A stretch of 58,916 nt of DNA, taken from Bacteroidales bacterium UBA4814. Lineage in GTDB: Bacteria; Bacteroidota; Bacteroidia; Bacteroidales; UBA7960. The notes under the pieces were generated by a model. It was given only the letters and a program-made list of their open reading frames with translations, was not told where the DNA came from and searched no databases. The DNA is taken from positions 2,531-61,446 of the forward strand of contig DHFW01000026.1 in NCBI GenBank assembly GCA_002402465.1, read 5' to 3'. Positions 1-9,818 of the stretch are shown in pieces. A program made the position numbers and the translations under genes. Numbering within the stretch: the first letter of the stretch is position 1; the number at the start of each line of letters is the position of its first letter.

Positions 1-338
1 CTTTGGCAATGTGTGCAATGTGGGTGGGGTTTCCTTCTTCTTTTGCGGGGAGGAGAAAAAAACAAAATAAATTTCCATCAAATTTGCACTGCCCTGTCAA
101 AAAACTAAATCCTTTCTTTCGTTATTATTTATCACTATCATATCTGTCTGCTCGTCTGTCTTTTTACACTTGTTGCCAACTCGTTTATACATACACCCAA
201 AATCCCCCAAAGGTGTGCTAATTATTCCATATAGGGATGTATTGTGCACCTTTCCCTGCTTTTGGGGTGCACAATATATTTTTCAAAAATAGGGATTTTC
301 AAAAATAAAGCAGCAAAATAAAACGTAGAGGAAGGATA
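1..338. other. Intergenic stretch with one inverted repeat
   Basis: I see no credible gene here. A short open frame at 3-221 has Cys/Phe/Tyr-rich composition and resembles no known family. The only structure is a perfect 10-base inverted repeat, ATTGTGCACC at 241-250 and its complement at 266-275, around a 15-base spacer. It lies downstream of the minus-strand gene ending at 339, so it could act as a transcript-end hairpin, but it has no strong T-tract. Confidence 0.5.
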
Positions 339-677
339 CTAAATCCTCCTGGCCTTATACCCCGCTTTTACCAGCAGCTCCACGGCTTTGTCGCGCACAT
401 CGCCCTGCAGTATAATTTCGCCATCTTTGGCTGAGCCGCCCACACCGCATTTGTTTTTGAGCATTTTGCCCAGGGCTTCCAGGTCGCTTCCGCTGCCCAT
501 GAAGCCGCTGATCAGGGTGGCGGTTTTGCCGGCACGGCCTTTCTTGCTGATCTGGGCCTTCAGGATTTGCTTTTCGGGAGGCAGGGTGGAGGCTTCTTCC
601 TCCGGGATGTTGTACTTCAGATCAGGGTTGGTAGAGTAAACAATATTGTGCAGGGTATTTTTTGCTTTTTTTGACAT
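339..677 (-). CDS. SUI1/YciH family translation factor
   Basis: A 112-residue protein of the SUI1/eIF1 (bacterial YciH) family, thought to bind the small ribosomal subunit and affect start-site fidelity. Residues 1-35 are a variable N-terminus. From about residue 40 the SUI1 fold is recognisable: a basic stretch with KKGRAGK, then ISGF, the central LGKMLKNKCGVGGSAKDGEI segment and a C-terminal half containing LQGDVRD and a basic end. The length is normal for the bacterial family. It lies 11 bases after the YegS-like gene on the same strand, so the two are probably co-transcribed. The molecular role of YciH in Bacteroidota is inferred from homology only. Confidence 0.9.
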   Translation of the reverse strand: MSKKAKNTLHNIVYSTNPDLKYNIPEEEASTLPPEKQILKAQISKKGRAGKTATLISGFMGSGSDLEALGKMLKNKCGVGGSAKDGEIILQGDVRDKAVELLVKAGYKARRI

Positions 678-688
678 GGCATTGAATT

Positions 689-1564
689 TTAGCGGGGTAC
701 AACCACATTCAAAGATAGTGGATTCACCTTTACATGCAAAACCTGTCCGGATTTAAGGGGCTCCCCATCCACATGGCAGTTCTCATCAGCCTCCTGCACC
801 ACGGTTATCTCTGGGGTTTTAATGTATTCCACATAGTGGGTGCGGTCAATTAGCTTGAGCATAAGCATCTGCCCCAGCAGGGGCGCTTCAATCAGGGGCA
901 CTTTCGAAAGGATGCACACATCGAGCAGTCCGTCATCGGCTTGGGCATCGGGAGCAATAATGGCGTTGTTGCCATACTGGTTGCTGTTGGCAAAGGTTAT
1001 GAGCAGCGCCTTGCGGGTGATTTCCTGCCCGTGGTATTTCAGCTTGTAGGTGCGAGCTTTGTAATTTGAGTATTCCTGAAGCACCAGCTTGAAATACGAC
1101 CAGAACCCCCTCCTTTCGACTTTTGCAAACTCGGTGGCCACGCGGGCATCGAAGCCGGCCCCAGCCACATTGCAAAAGAAATGCCCGTTGAGGGTGGCGG
1201 TGTCGATCTTTTTCGAATGAAAATGATTCAGGTTGTCAATGGCACGGTCGAGGTTAAAGGGAAGGTCGAGGTAATGTGCCAGCCCGTTGCCCGAACCCGT
1301 GGGGATGATGCCCAGAGGTGTGTCGGTTCCAACCAAACCAGCGCCGGCTTCATTTACCGAGCCATCGCCGCCCACGACTACCACCAGGTCGAGGCCTGCA
1401 CCGGCAGCTTCGCGGCTGAGCTCTTCCACATGCCCGGCGTATTGCGAAAAAATAATCTCAGGATGGAAGCGCTTTCGGTCTATCTTCTTGTGCAGCAATT
1501 CCTTAATGCGGGCTTTGTTGCTAATGCCGCTCACGGGGTTTATTATGATCAGGGCTTTTTTCAA
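689..1564 (-). CDS. YegS/DAG-kinase-like lipid kinase
   Basis: A 291-residue member of the diacylglycerol kinase catalytic family (YegS/BmrU/LCB5 type), which phosphorylates a membrane lipid alcohol with ATP at the inner face of the membrane. The N-terminus starts with KKALIIINPVSG, the usual first strand and loop. The nucleotide-binding motif VGGDGSVNEA is near residue 65, followed by PLGIIPTGSGNGLA near residue 90. The C-terminal half is the beta-sandwich lid with a late DGEPL motif. Length and motifs are complete. The lipid substrate cannot be read from sequence. It is 11 bases upstream of the SUI1 gene and sits directly after the damaged membrane-protein gene on the same strand. Confidence 0.92.
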   Translation of the reverse strand: MKKALIIINPVSGISNKARIKELLHKKIDRKRFHPEIIFSQYAGHVEELSREAAGAGLDLVVVVGGDGSVNEAGAGLVGTDTPLGIIPTGSGNGLAHYLDLPFNLDRAIDNLNHFHSKKIDTATLNGHFFCNVAGAGFDARVATEFAKVERRGFWSYFKLVLQEYSNYKARTYKLKYHGQEITRKALLITFANSNQYGNNAIIAPDAQADDGLLDVCILSKVPLIEAPLLGQMLMLKLIDRTHYVEYIKTPEITVVQEADENCHVDGEPLKSGQVLHVKVNPLSLNVVVPR

Positions 1565-1577
1565 AAGTGGGTGTTTT

Positions 1578-2262
1578 TTAGTTGATTTTAAGTCGGTTAT
1601 TCAGTAGCGATGGTTGAAGGTCTGTATTATGGCTTTCAGTCTTCCACTCGCCACGGGCATAATCGGCATAGCCTATGGAGCAATGCACTTCCAGCGAGCC
1701 CTCCGCGCGCACCCACAACAAAAACCATAGCCAGCAGCAGGCTCCAGGCCAGATGTGGCAGATGAAACCCTCGTCCTTGCGCCAACAGGTATTTCCCCTT
1801 TATGGCCCTTGTGGGATAATAAAACCTGAACAGCAGCCACACAAACACGGATGTGATGAGTACTACCTGCCATAAATCGCGAATGTTTAGCGTGCTGTTC
1901 GAAAAGCGGAAGTATACCATATGGGCCGCGAGCAGGGCCAGGCCGTTTGCAATAACCAACCAGGCTTTAAGCATTATGCGTGGCAGCGGCCGGTTTTTTC
2001 CCCGAAAGGGGAGCAGGTAAAACACCAGGCAGGGCACATTGAGCAGCAGCAGGTTGGAAATATCGAAGCGCAAGCCTTGCAGAAAAAGGCCCGCTATTTG
2101 CCTGAAACCGCTGGCCGGAATGGCGCTGCCATTGAACAAATAGAACAGGAAGCGGCTTATAGAAAATAGCAGGGTGATCAATAAGAGCCGCCAGAACAGC
2201 AGCAGAAAGCCGCCTTCCGTAAAACCCTCGCGCAGGGTGCCGGCAATTTTACCAGACTTCAT
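1578..2262 (-). pseudogene. Truncated LTA-synthase-like membrane protein joined to a foreign 3' end
   Basis: The first ~180 residues look like the N-terminal membrane domain of the LTA synthase/phosphoglycerol transferase (MdoB-like) sulfatase family: about five hydrophobic helices, the GLRFDIS segment and a GARGGL element just before the catalytic domain normally begins. The family is usually above 600 residues, but this frame stops at 1636 after GARGGL and a short basic tail, so the whole sulfatase domain is missing. In another frame, codons from about 1705 down to a TAA at 1578-1580 read as a plausible protein C-terminus (WVRAEGSLEVHCSIGYADY, then RGEWKTES...). I read this as a deletion joining the 5' part of one gene to the 3' end of another, out of frame. 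I could not identify the 3' partner. Confidence 0.65.
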
Positions 2263-2400
2263 GGCCTCGGCTGAATATGGTTTTGGGTGTTTCTGCTTTA
2301 TTTTGCAGGGAATGCAAAGTTAACGAAAATAGTTTGCCATACTTTTTGTAATTTGGTGTCCGAACAGGTCGGACGGTAGAGCAATTCAAAAACTCAGCAT

Positions 2401-5400
2401 TTGAAAAAAACCAGCACATATTTGAAGCAAATCCTGAAATGGGCCTTGCGCCTGTTGCTGGGCCTTTTTGCGCTGCTGTTGCTGGTGGCCGTTTTGCTGC
2501 AGTTTTCGCCCGTGCAAACGCTGCTTACCCGAAAGGTGATTGCAGAAATTTCAGAACGCACCGATGCTCAAATGTCACTGCAAAGGATCAGCCTGCGTAT
2601 TCCTTTTGGAGTGGGGGTAAAGGGCCTTTTTGTGGAAGACCAGCTGGGCGATACCCTGGTATATGCCGGCAACGTGAAGGTCGATATAAACATGCTGGCC
2701 TTGATGCGCAACCGTATCAAGGTGAAAAACATTAGCCTTAACGACATAACTGCCAATATTACCCGCCTGGAGCCCGATACGGTTTTCAGTTATGCGTTTA
2801 TTTTACAGGCCCTTTCGGGGAAAGATAAGGTTGCCCCCGATCTGCCCGATACATTATCCACCGGTCCTTCTCCCTGGCAATTCGAACTGGGGAAAATTGA
2901 GATCATTAAGGCCCGCGTACGATTTGCCGATTATTTTTCGGGCATCGACCTGCAAACAACCATAGGAGGCTTTTCTACCTCCGTTGAAAACTTTAACCCA
3001 GCTGATTTTAGTTACAACCTTGGAAATACAACCATAAAAGACACCCAAATAGAACTGGCGCTGAATGAACCTTCGAGACCTTCTGAAGACAGGGAGAAAG
3101 AACCAACTGAAATGGATCTGGGCTTAAGGCAATTGGAGTTGGATGGATTTACCTTCGATCTCAATTCGCATAAAGGACTGGCCTTGCATACTGACATCGA
3201 TCAGCTTCTGATTCTTTCGCGAAAGCTTGATATTACCCGTCAGCAGATTGAAATTGAGCAATTCTCACTGGCTGGTTTGCTTGTTGAAATGAAACTTACC
3301 GAAACAGACGGAGATGCACAGGAAGTTGCTGACCAGCTTTCAGAAGCCGTCGGGTTTCGCTGGGCCGAAAACTTCGATTGGTGTTTTCTGGCCGATAAGC
3401 TGGAATTGCGCAATGCGGAAGTGGCCATTTCAACCCCGGGAGCACAACCTGTGGCAAACACTTTTGATGCCGCGAATTTCCGTTTCAGCGAGCTGGAGTT
3501 GCTGGCAGAAACCATGGAGGTAAGCACTGATAAAATCATGTTGCAGCTTCGCAATCTGAAAGGCAGGTCAGGCAGCGACTTCAGGCTTAACCGTCTTTCG
3601 GCAGATATTGACCTGGGCAAAACCTTGCGGATTGAAGATTTGAACCTGGAAACGGGTCTGAGCCTTTTGCAGGGAAGTATATCAGCCGGCTTAAGCCCGC
3701 TGGAATTCCCTTTGAATGTTCAGAAAGGAACTTCGCTCGACCTTAACATTATCCGCGGAAGGATAGGATCAGACCTGGCCTTTTTTGTTCCTGGTATCAG
3801 CGAATATTTTCAACCGGCCGATCGCATTCTTTTTGCCGGGTCGGCTTCCGGAACAACCGAAAACCTGAAAATCGACACCCTTTGGGCCGAGGGACCCGGG
3901 GTATTTACACTATCCCTTGGCGGGAATGTCAGGAATTTACTTAACCTGGAAAACCTGGAGTTGATGGTTCCCTGGGCACTGCTTACAGCCAATCCAAAAA
4001 AGCTCCGGCGATTTATTCCGGAAGATCAACTGCCCGAAAATCTGGTTTTTCCCGATAGTCTCCGGATGGAAGTCGCTGCCAATGGCAGTATGCGCGAAAT
4101 GCTGGCAAGCATTGACCTTAGTTCATCTTTTGGTGGGTTGGAGCTGGATGCAACATTTACCGATCTTTTGGCTGATACCCTGGGCTACGACATTGAGTTG
4201 CAGGTTTTGGGCTTCGATCCTGGCAAATTGCTTGCGCAGGAAGAAATGATGGGGCCGGTTAGTGCCCTGGCTGAAATAAAGGGAGCAGGCTTTGACCCGG
4301 AAACCATGAATGCCAGGTTTAACCTTTTGGTTAGCCAAGCCCTGGTTAAAGGATATGAATACAAAGACCTTCAATTGACCGGAGAATTTGCTTCCGGTAC
4401 GCTGCAGGCTGACTTTGATTACCTTGACGATAACCTTGGATTAAATGCCACCAATCAGCTTGTTTTTGCCAGCCTCGAACCAGAGATCAAGGCGCAATGG
4501 CAAATCTCGCATATGAATCTCCATGCATTAAATTTTTCTGAAGATGAAATAATGCTGAGGGCGGTGGTATCAGCTGATTTGCATCTTACCCATCCTGATT
4601 TTGCTGTGGGTAGCCTTCTTATTTCCAATGCCCAGGTACTAAAACAAGAGGACCTTTTTACCCTGGAAAAACTTGAAGTGAATACCAGCTTTGCCGAAGG
4701 AAAATATATTGTTGAGGCCATTTCCCCAATTTTGAATGCCAATTTTGGCGGAAGCGTTTCACCCATTAAAATCCCCGAACTTGTAAGCGCTCATTTTGCT
4801 TCCCTTATGCTTGCACAAACAGATACCCTTTTTGCGGCCGAAGGTAATGGGGATTTTGAATTTGACATACAGGTATTGCCATCCCCGTGGTTCACCGAAT
4901 TTTTGCTCCCCGATTTGTCATTTATCGATCCATTTTTGGTTAAAGGCAGTTTTGATGGGCAAAAGGGATTGTTTTTGATGGAAGCGGGTATTCCATTTGT
5001 TGGTTATGGCACCCTGACGTTTCACGATTTTGCCTTGCTTGTCGATACCCGAGCCGGAAATACAACGCTATCAGCAAAACTAAATTCATTTGAAGGCATC
5101 GGAGCCGAAATTCGCAATTTCTCTGCCGAAGGACTGCTTAAGGATAATGCCTTGTCTTTTGAACTTTCTTTTGACGACAAAGAGGATATTAACTGGCTCG
5201 CACTCCAGGGCAATCTCAAACGTGATGACGAAAAGTTTTTGTTATCCTTCGAGGAGGATATGCTTATTAACAAGGAGCCATGGCAGATAAGTCCGGGCAA
5301 TCAGATTGTTTTTGGAAATGAACAACTGCTGGTAGAGCAGTTCAGAATTGGGCAAAACAGCCAATACCTGCTGGCACAAAGCCAGGAAACAGATGAAGGT

Positions 5401-7428
5401 TTTGCTCCAATCGACATTAGCTTTCACCAGTTTGAGCTTGGGCAATTTTTTACTTTCGATGAAAAGCCTTTACTGGGAGGCTTGTTTCACGGATCAGCAA
5501 CAATAAACCAATTATTTTCAGGATTCTCGTTCGTGTCTGACCTGACCATCGACCGGTTTACCTACCTGGGCAACACCATTGGCGATATACACTTGCTGGC
5601 CCGAAACCCCGTTGCTGAACAATACATCCTTTTTGCCAGCATTAAAGGTTATGGCAATGAAATAGAAATTACCGGCGATTATCAGCCTGGTGAGAATCCG
5701 CTGGTCGACCTGGCATTGCAACTCAAAGAAACCAACCTTTCCACCTTTGAGGGGTTTACCGCAGGGCAGCTCGCAAATCTTCGGGGCCAGCTTACCGGCA
5801 ATCTAACGGTAAAAGGAAACCCGGCAAGTCCGGCAATTAACGGCTCTTTGCGTTTCACCAATGCTGCATTTTTGGTTGAATTTCTGAATGCGAATTTTCG
5901 GATAGAAAACGAGCAGATTAATATCGACCAAAACACCCTTGGCTTTCAGAATTTTACATTGCTCGACTCATTAGGGCGCCGGGCAAACCTGAGTGGTACC
6001 ATCAGTATGGCCGAATTCAGCAATCCATCATTCAACCTCAATCTCAACTCGCGCAACTTCTTGCTGATGAATGTGCCTGAAGGGCAAAATGAACTCTTTT
6101 CCGGAAGGATGTTTATCGACAGCGACCTTAGCCTTCTTGGAAATTTGGTTAGCCCGGTGATAGAAGGCCGACTGAAGCTAAACCAGGGCTCATTCTTTAC
6201 TTTGATAGTGCCTCAAAGTTTGCCTGAGGCTATTGGCGACGAAGGGGTAGTTGAGTTTGTGAGCTTTCGCGACACTCTTTTTCTCGGATCGCCTTTACAT
6301 GAGGCACAGCCCCTGTTGTCAGCTTTCAGTAATCTGAATATGAGTCTAAATGTGGAAATTGATCCGCAAACCGATGTGAGGGTGATTATTGACGAATATG
6401 CCGGCGATTTTCTGGAAGTGAAAGGAGGCGGTGTGCTAAGCTATGGTGTGGATCCGAGCGGCAGAATTTCCATTGCTGGCCGTTATGAGATTACTGATGG
6501 GAACTATCTGCTCACCTTTTACGATGTCATCAGTCGCAACTTCCAGATACAGCGCGGCAGCAGCATTGTGCTCACCGGCGATCCCATGCAGGCCCGCGTC
6601 GATATTACGGCCATTTACAATCTGCGTACCTCGGCCCGGGAACTTTTTGAATCACCTGTGTCAGGGGCACAGGCCGATCCCGCCTTGCGGCAGCAATACC
6701 CCTTCCAGGTGTTTCTGCACATGCGCGGCGAGCTGCTCAACCCCGAGATCAGCTTCGAAATTGGCTTGCCCGAAAGTCAGCAAAATGCCATGGATGGGCG
6801 CTTGCAGAGCCGTCTTACTGAACTCAGCCGCAATGAGTCTGAACTGAACAAACAGGTTTTTGCGCTGCTGATGCTGGGCAGTTTTGTGCAGGAAAACCCC
6901 CTGGCTTCGCTGGGTGGCCCCGGACTAACCACCACCGCCCGCAACAGCGCCAGCCGCATTCTTTCGCAACAGCTCAACCGCATTTCCGACCAGTTTATTA
7001 GGGGCGTAGATCTGAATTTTGAAGTAGAATCCTACAAAGATTTTACCTCAGGCGAAGCTGTTGGCCGTACCGAGTTGCAGGTAGAAATTTCCAAAAACTT
7101 CCAGGATGAGCGCCTGCGCCTGACCCTGGGAGGAAACATTGAGCTGGAAGACGAAACCCGCCGCCAGACCAGCGCCGGAGAGATTGCAGGAGACTTCCTG
7201 ATCGAATACCTGCTAAATCCGGAAGGGACTTTGATCCTGCGGGGTTTCCGAAAAAAAGATTACAGAGACCTCTTTGAGGGTGAGGTGATTCAAACCGGTA
7301 TCGCCCTGCTGCTTACCAGGAGCTACAACCAGTTTCGCGAACTTTTTATGAAAAAGGAAGAGTCGCCGGAGATGACGCCCGATGGAGATCATGAAGAAAC
7401 AAAAGAAGCAGAAGAAAATGACGAATAA
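2401..7428 (+). CDS. tamB: TamB-like translocation and assembly protein (DUF490)
   Basis: A 1675-residue AsmA/TamB-type protein. These are anchored in the inner membrane and span the periplasm as a long beta-taco groove, taking part in outer-membrane protein assembly and/or phospholipid transport. Residues ~10-35 form one transmembrane helix rich in Leu/Ala, followed by over 1,300 residues of repetitive beta structure. The last ~400 residues form the conserved DUF490 region, including GGGVLSYGVDPSGRISIAGR, TDGNYLLTFYDV and a late GNIELEDE-type segment. The tail is acidic and Glu-rich. The start is a TTG at 2401, because no ATG lies close in frame at the right place before the basic KKTS and membrane helix. 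The downstream tamA homologue overlaps its 3' end, as expected for a TamA-TamB pair. Confidence 0.93.
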   Translation: MKKTSTYLKQILKWALRLLLGLFALLLLVAVLLQFSPVQTLLTRKVIAEISERTDAQMSLQRISLRIPFGVGVKGLFVEDQLGDTLVYAGNVKVDINMLALMRNRIKVKNISLNDITANITRLEPDTVFSYAFILQALSGKDKVAPDLPDTLSTGPSPWQFELGKIEIIKARVRFADYFSGIDLQTTIGGFSTSVENFNPADFSYNLGNTTIKDTQIELALNEPSRPSEDREKEPTEMDLGLRQLELDGFTFDLNSHKGLALHTDIDQLLILSRKLDITRQQIEIEQFSLAGLLVEMKLTETDGDAQEVADQLSEAVGFRWAENFDWCFLADKLELRNAEVAISTPGAQPVANTFDAANFRFSELELLAETMEVSTDKIMLQLRNLKGRSGSDFRLNRLSADIDLGKTLRIEDLNLETGLSLLQGSISAGLSPLEFPLNVQKGTSLDLNIIRGRIGSDLAFFVPGISEYFQPADRILFAGSASGTTENLKIDTLWAEGPGVFTLSLGGNVRNLLNLENLELMVPWALLTANPKKLRRFIPEDQLPENLVFPDSLRMEVAANGSMREMLASIDLSSSFGGLELDATFTDLLADTLGYDIELQVLGFDPGKLLAQEEMMGPVSALAEIKGAGFDPETMNARFNLLVSQALVKGYEYKDLQLTGEFASGTLQADFDYLDDNLGLNATNQLVFASLEPEIKAQWQISHMNLHALNFSEDEIMLRAVVSADLHLTHPDFAVGSLLISNAQVLKQEDLFTLEKLEVNTSFAEGKYIVEAISPILNANFGGSVSPIKIPELVSAHFASLMLAQTDTLFAAEGNGDFEFDIQVLPSPWFTEFLLPDLSFIDPFLVKGSFDGQKGLFLMEAGIPFVGYGTLTFHDFALLVDTRAGNTTLSAKLNSFEGIGAEIRNFSAEGLLKDNALSFELSFDDKEDINWLALQGNLKRDDEKFLLSFEEDMLINKEPWQISPGNQIVFGNEQLLVEQFRIGQNSQYLLAQSQETDEGFAPIDISFHQFELGQFFTFDEKPLLGGLFHGSATINQLFSGFSFVSDLTIDRFTYLGNTIGDIHLLARNPVAEQYILFASIKGYGNEIEITGDYQPGENPLVDLALQLKETNLSTFEGFTAGQLANLRGQLTGNLTVKGNPASPAINGSLRFTNAAFLVEFLNANFRIENEQINIDQNTLGFQNFTLLDSLGRRANLSGTISMAEFSNPSFNLNLNSRNFLLMNVPEGQNELFSGRMFIDSDLSLLGNLVSPVIEGRLKLNQGSFFTLIVPQSLPEAIGDEGVVEFVSFRDTLFLGSPLHEAQPLLSAFSNLNMSLNVEIDPQTDVRVIIDEYAGDFLEVKGGGVLSYGVDPSGRISIAGRYEITDGNYLLTFYDVISRNFQIQRGSSIVLTGDPMQARVDITAIYNLRTSARELFESPVSGAQADPALRQQYPFQVFLHMRGELLNPEISFEIGLPESQQNAMDGRLQSRLTELSRNESELNKQVFALLMLGSFVQENPLASLGGPGLTTTARNSASRILSQQLNRISDQFIRGVDLNFEVESYKDFTSGEAVGRTELQVEISKNFQDERLRLTLGGNIELEDETRRQTSAGEIAGDFLIEYLLNPEGTLILRGFRKKDYRDLFEGEVIQTGIALLLTRSYNQFRELFMKKEESPEMTPDGDHEETKEAEENDE

Positions 7429-9730
7429 GGGCCATAAATACCTGTTGTTTGCTTTGCTTCCGGTACTGTTGCTTGCCGGGCAGGGCTGTTCCAACCTTCG
7501 CTATCTGGAAGATGGGCAGGAGCTTTACACAGGCAGCCGGATCCAATTTGAGCATGAGGAAAAAATATCGGGTTTATCGAAGGTGGAGTCGGAACTTGAG
7601 AGCGTGCTGCAACCCGAGCCCAACGCCACTTTCCTGGGAATGAGAATTCGGCTTTGGCTGTATAATACGGCAGGCGAACCCACCGGCCGCGGCCTCAGGC
7701 ATTTGATGAGAAACCGCTTTGGCAGGCCACCGGTACTTTTTGAGGAGGTGTCGGTTTCGCGCACCACCCGCCTTTTGGAGAACCGCCTGCACAACCTGGG
7801 TTTTTTCGATGCCAGCGTTGAATACGAGATCAAAAAGAAAGAACAAAAAGCTTCTGTCAATTACATCGTTTCGTTGCGACCGCCATACACCATTAGTGAA
7901 TTATTCCCTTTGCCTGAAACCGACAGCCTTTCAAAAAGCATCAACGAAACCCTGGATGCCAGCCTTATTAAACCCGGTGATCCATACCGCTTGCAGACCC
8001 TGCGCGAGGAGCGCACGCGCATCGACAGGGTTTTGAAGCGTCAGGGATATTACTTTTTCCACCCCGATCATATCCTTTTCCGTGCCGATACTACTGCCGG
8101 AAACCGAACAGTAGAGCTTCATGCCGCCCTCAAGCCCGAAAACCCTCCACAAGCAGCCCGATCGTACATGATTGCCAATGTGTACCTCTTCGCCGATTAT
8201 TTGCTCGAGGTTACTCAGGATGGAACCCGCTCAGATACCATTATTTTGAGGGATGGGCTGTACTTATTCGACCGGGAAGAGCAGTTTAAACCGGCCACGC
8301 TAGCCAATGCCGTGTTCCTGAAAAAGGGCGAGACTTACAATGTTGAAGAACATGACCGAACCTTGAATCACCTGCTTGGCCTGGGCGTTTTCAAGTTTGT
8401 AAACATCCACTTTGAAGAAACCACCCTGGATGGGATGCCTGCCCTCAATGTCAGGATTTTGCTCACCCCGGCAGAGAAAAAATCGCTCAGCACCGAGATC
8501 AGGGGCGTGACCAAGTCGAACAACTTTGCCGGGCCCGGCCTCAATGTGAGTTTCAGCAACCGCAATGCCCTGGGAGGTGCCGAGCAGTTGCGTTTTTCCA
8601 CCAACACTTCCGTGGAAACCCTCATTGCCCGCAAACAGAGTTCTGCTTCATCTGTGGAGGCAGGTCTGGAAGCGGAAATTACCTATCCGCGATTTGTCAT
8701 TCCATTCAAAATCAGACGTTCAGCGCCCGTTCTTCTACCCAAAACCAGTTTTTCACTGGGTTTTAACTTCCTGAGCCGCACCGATGCCTTTAACCTTTCC
8801 TCCTTGCGCTTTCAGTATGAATATTCCTGGAATCAGCGCATTGCATCCAATCACCGGCTCTCGCCAGTGGTGCTCAACTGGTTTGCTTTGGGAAAAATTT
8901 CTGATAACCTTGGCGCTGATATCATTGAAGGCGAATTGTTGCAGCGAGGGCTTTTTGAGCAATTTATCATGGGATCGGAATATTCGCTCACCTATAATTC
9001 GCAGCTTAAGCAAAAACGCACCAACGACTGGTATTTCAATCTGAACCTCGATGCTTCGGGCAACCTGGCCCGTGCCCTGTTTGGCCTGGCAGGCGCTCAA
9101 AAGAATGAAGAAGGCAGTTACCAGGTATTCAGGCAGGACTTCTCACAATATTCCAAAGCCGACATCGACCTGCGCTGGTATAATCAGATTAACCGGGGGC
9201 AGCGCCTGGCAGCACGCTTTATTGCAGGGGTGGGCGTGCCTTACGGAAACTCGCAAACACTGCCTTACATAAAGCAGTTTTTTATTGGCGGATCGAACAG
9301 CATTCGAGCCTTCCACCCCCGGTCATTAGGCCCCGGCGCTTATGAGCCGCCCGATTCGTTGCAGGGGCGTTTCAATATTTACCAGAGCGGCGAAATTAAA
9401 CTTGAGCTGAATATTGAATACCGCTTCGACATTACCCGCTTTGTGAAAGGGGCTTTCTTTGTGGATGCCGGAAATGTTTGGCGGCTCAAAGACAACGAAA
9501 ATACCCCCGGCGGTCGGTTCAACCGTAACACCTTTTATGAACAGATTGCCGTGGGGGCTGGCACCGGCCTGCGCATCGATGTGAACTTCTTCGTGCTGCG
9601 CTTCGACTTCGCATTTCCGCTTGCATTGCCCTGGGACACCGGAAGCTTTTTCCAGCCTATCGAGCCATTCAAAAAAGACTGGCGCCGCCAGAACCTGATC
9701 TTTAACCTGGGCATTGGGTATCCGTTTTAG
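7418..9730 (+). CDS. tamA: TamA/BamA-like outer-membrane protein with lipoprotein signal
   Basis: An outer-membrane Omp85-superfamily protein, probably the TamA partner of the upstream TamB. The N-terminus has a signal peptide ending in LLLAGQGC, a lipobox, so the mature protein may be lipidated, as in other Bacteroidota TamA homologues. Residues ~35-370 contain POTRA-like repeats. From about residue 380 the Bac_surface_Ag barrel follows, with GVGVPYG, FFIGGSNSIRAFHPRSLGPG and a C-terminal beta signal ending in GIGYPF. Three ATGs are possible (7382, 7391, 7418). I chose 7418 because it gives a conventional short signal peptide and an 11-base overlap with tamB. A second copy of its last ~170 bases lies at 13828-14001. 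Confidence 0.88.
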   Translation: MTNKGHKYLLFALLPVLLLAGQGCSNLRYLEDGQELYTGSRIQFEHEEKISGLSKVESELESVLQPEPNATFLGMRIRLWLYNTAGEPTGRGLRHLMRNRFGRPPVLFEEVSVSRTTRLLENRLHNLGFFDASVEYEIKKKEQKASVNYIVSLRPPYTISELFPLPETDSLSKSINETLDASLIKPGDPYRLQTLREERTRIDRVLKRQGYYFFHPDHILFRADTTAGNRTVELHAALKPENPPQAARSYMIANVYLFADYLLEVTQDGTRSDTIILRDGLYLFDREEQFKPATLANAVFLKKGETYNVEEHDRTLNHLLGLGVFKFVNIHFEETTLDGMPALNVRILLTPAEKKSLSTEIRGVTKSNNFAGPGLNVSFSNRNALGGAEQLRFSTNTSVETLIARKQSSASSVEAGLEAEITYPRFVIPFKIRRSAPVLLPKTSFSLGFNFLSRTDAFNLSSLRFQYEYSWNQRIASNHRLSPVVLNWFALGKISDNLGADIIEGELLQRGLFEQFIMGSEYSLTYNSQLKQKRTNDWYFNLNLDASGNLARALFGLAGAQKNEEGSYQVFRQDFSQYSKADIDLRWYNQINRGQRLAARFIAGVGVPYGNSQTLPYIKQFFIGGSNSIRAFHPRSLGPGAYEPPDSLQGRFNIYQSGEIKLELNIEYRFDITRFVKGAFFVDAGNVWRLKDNENTPGGRFNRNTFYEQIAVGAGTGLRIDVNFFVLRFDFAFPLALPWDTGSFFQPIEPFKKDWRRQNLIFNLGIGYPF

Positions 9731-9783
9731 ACAATTAAGCTTTTTGGTTTAAGGCCCCAGGTGCTGTTTAGTGTTTAGCTTAC

Positions 9784-9818
9784 TTAACCACCACAACATG
9801 CTGCTCGCTGTATTGCCC
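9784..9818 (-). other. Orphaned end of the protease T9SS sorting signal
   Basis: Directly after the TAG at 9819-9821 the same frame continues with GQYSEQHVVVVK and a TAA at 9784-9786. This is exactly the kind of short hydrophobic strand that ends T9SS type A sorting domains. The in-frame TAG therefore removes the last 12 residues of the C-terminal signal of the upstream protease gene. Confidence 0.8.

Noticed and set aside
3..221. 72-residue open frame at the window start
   Set aside because: Cys/Phe-rich composition, no family resemblance and no promoter; probably non-coding.
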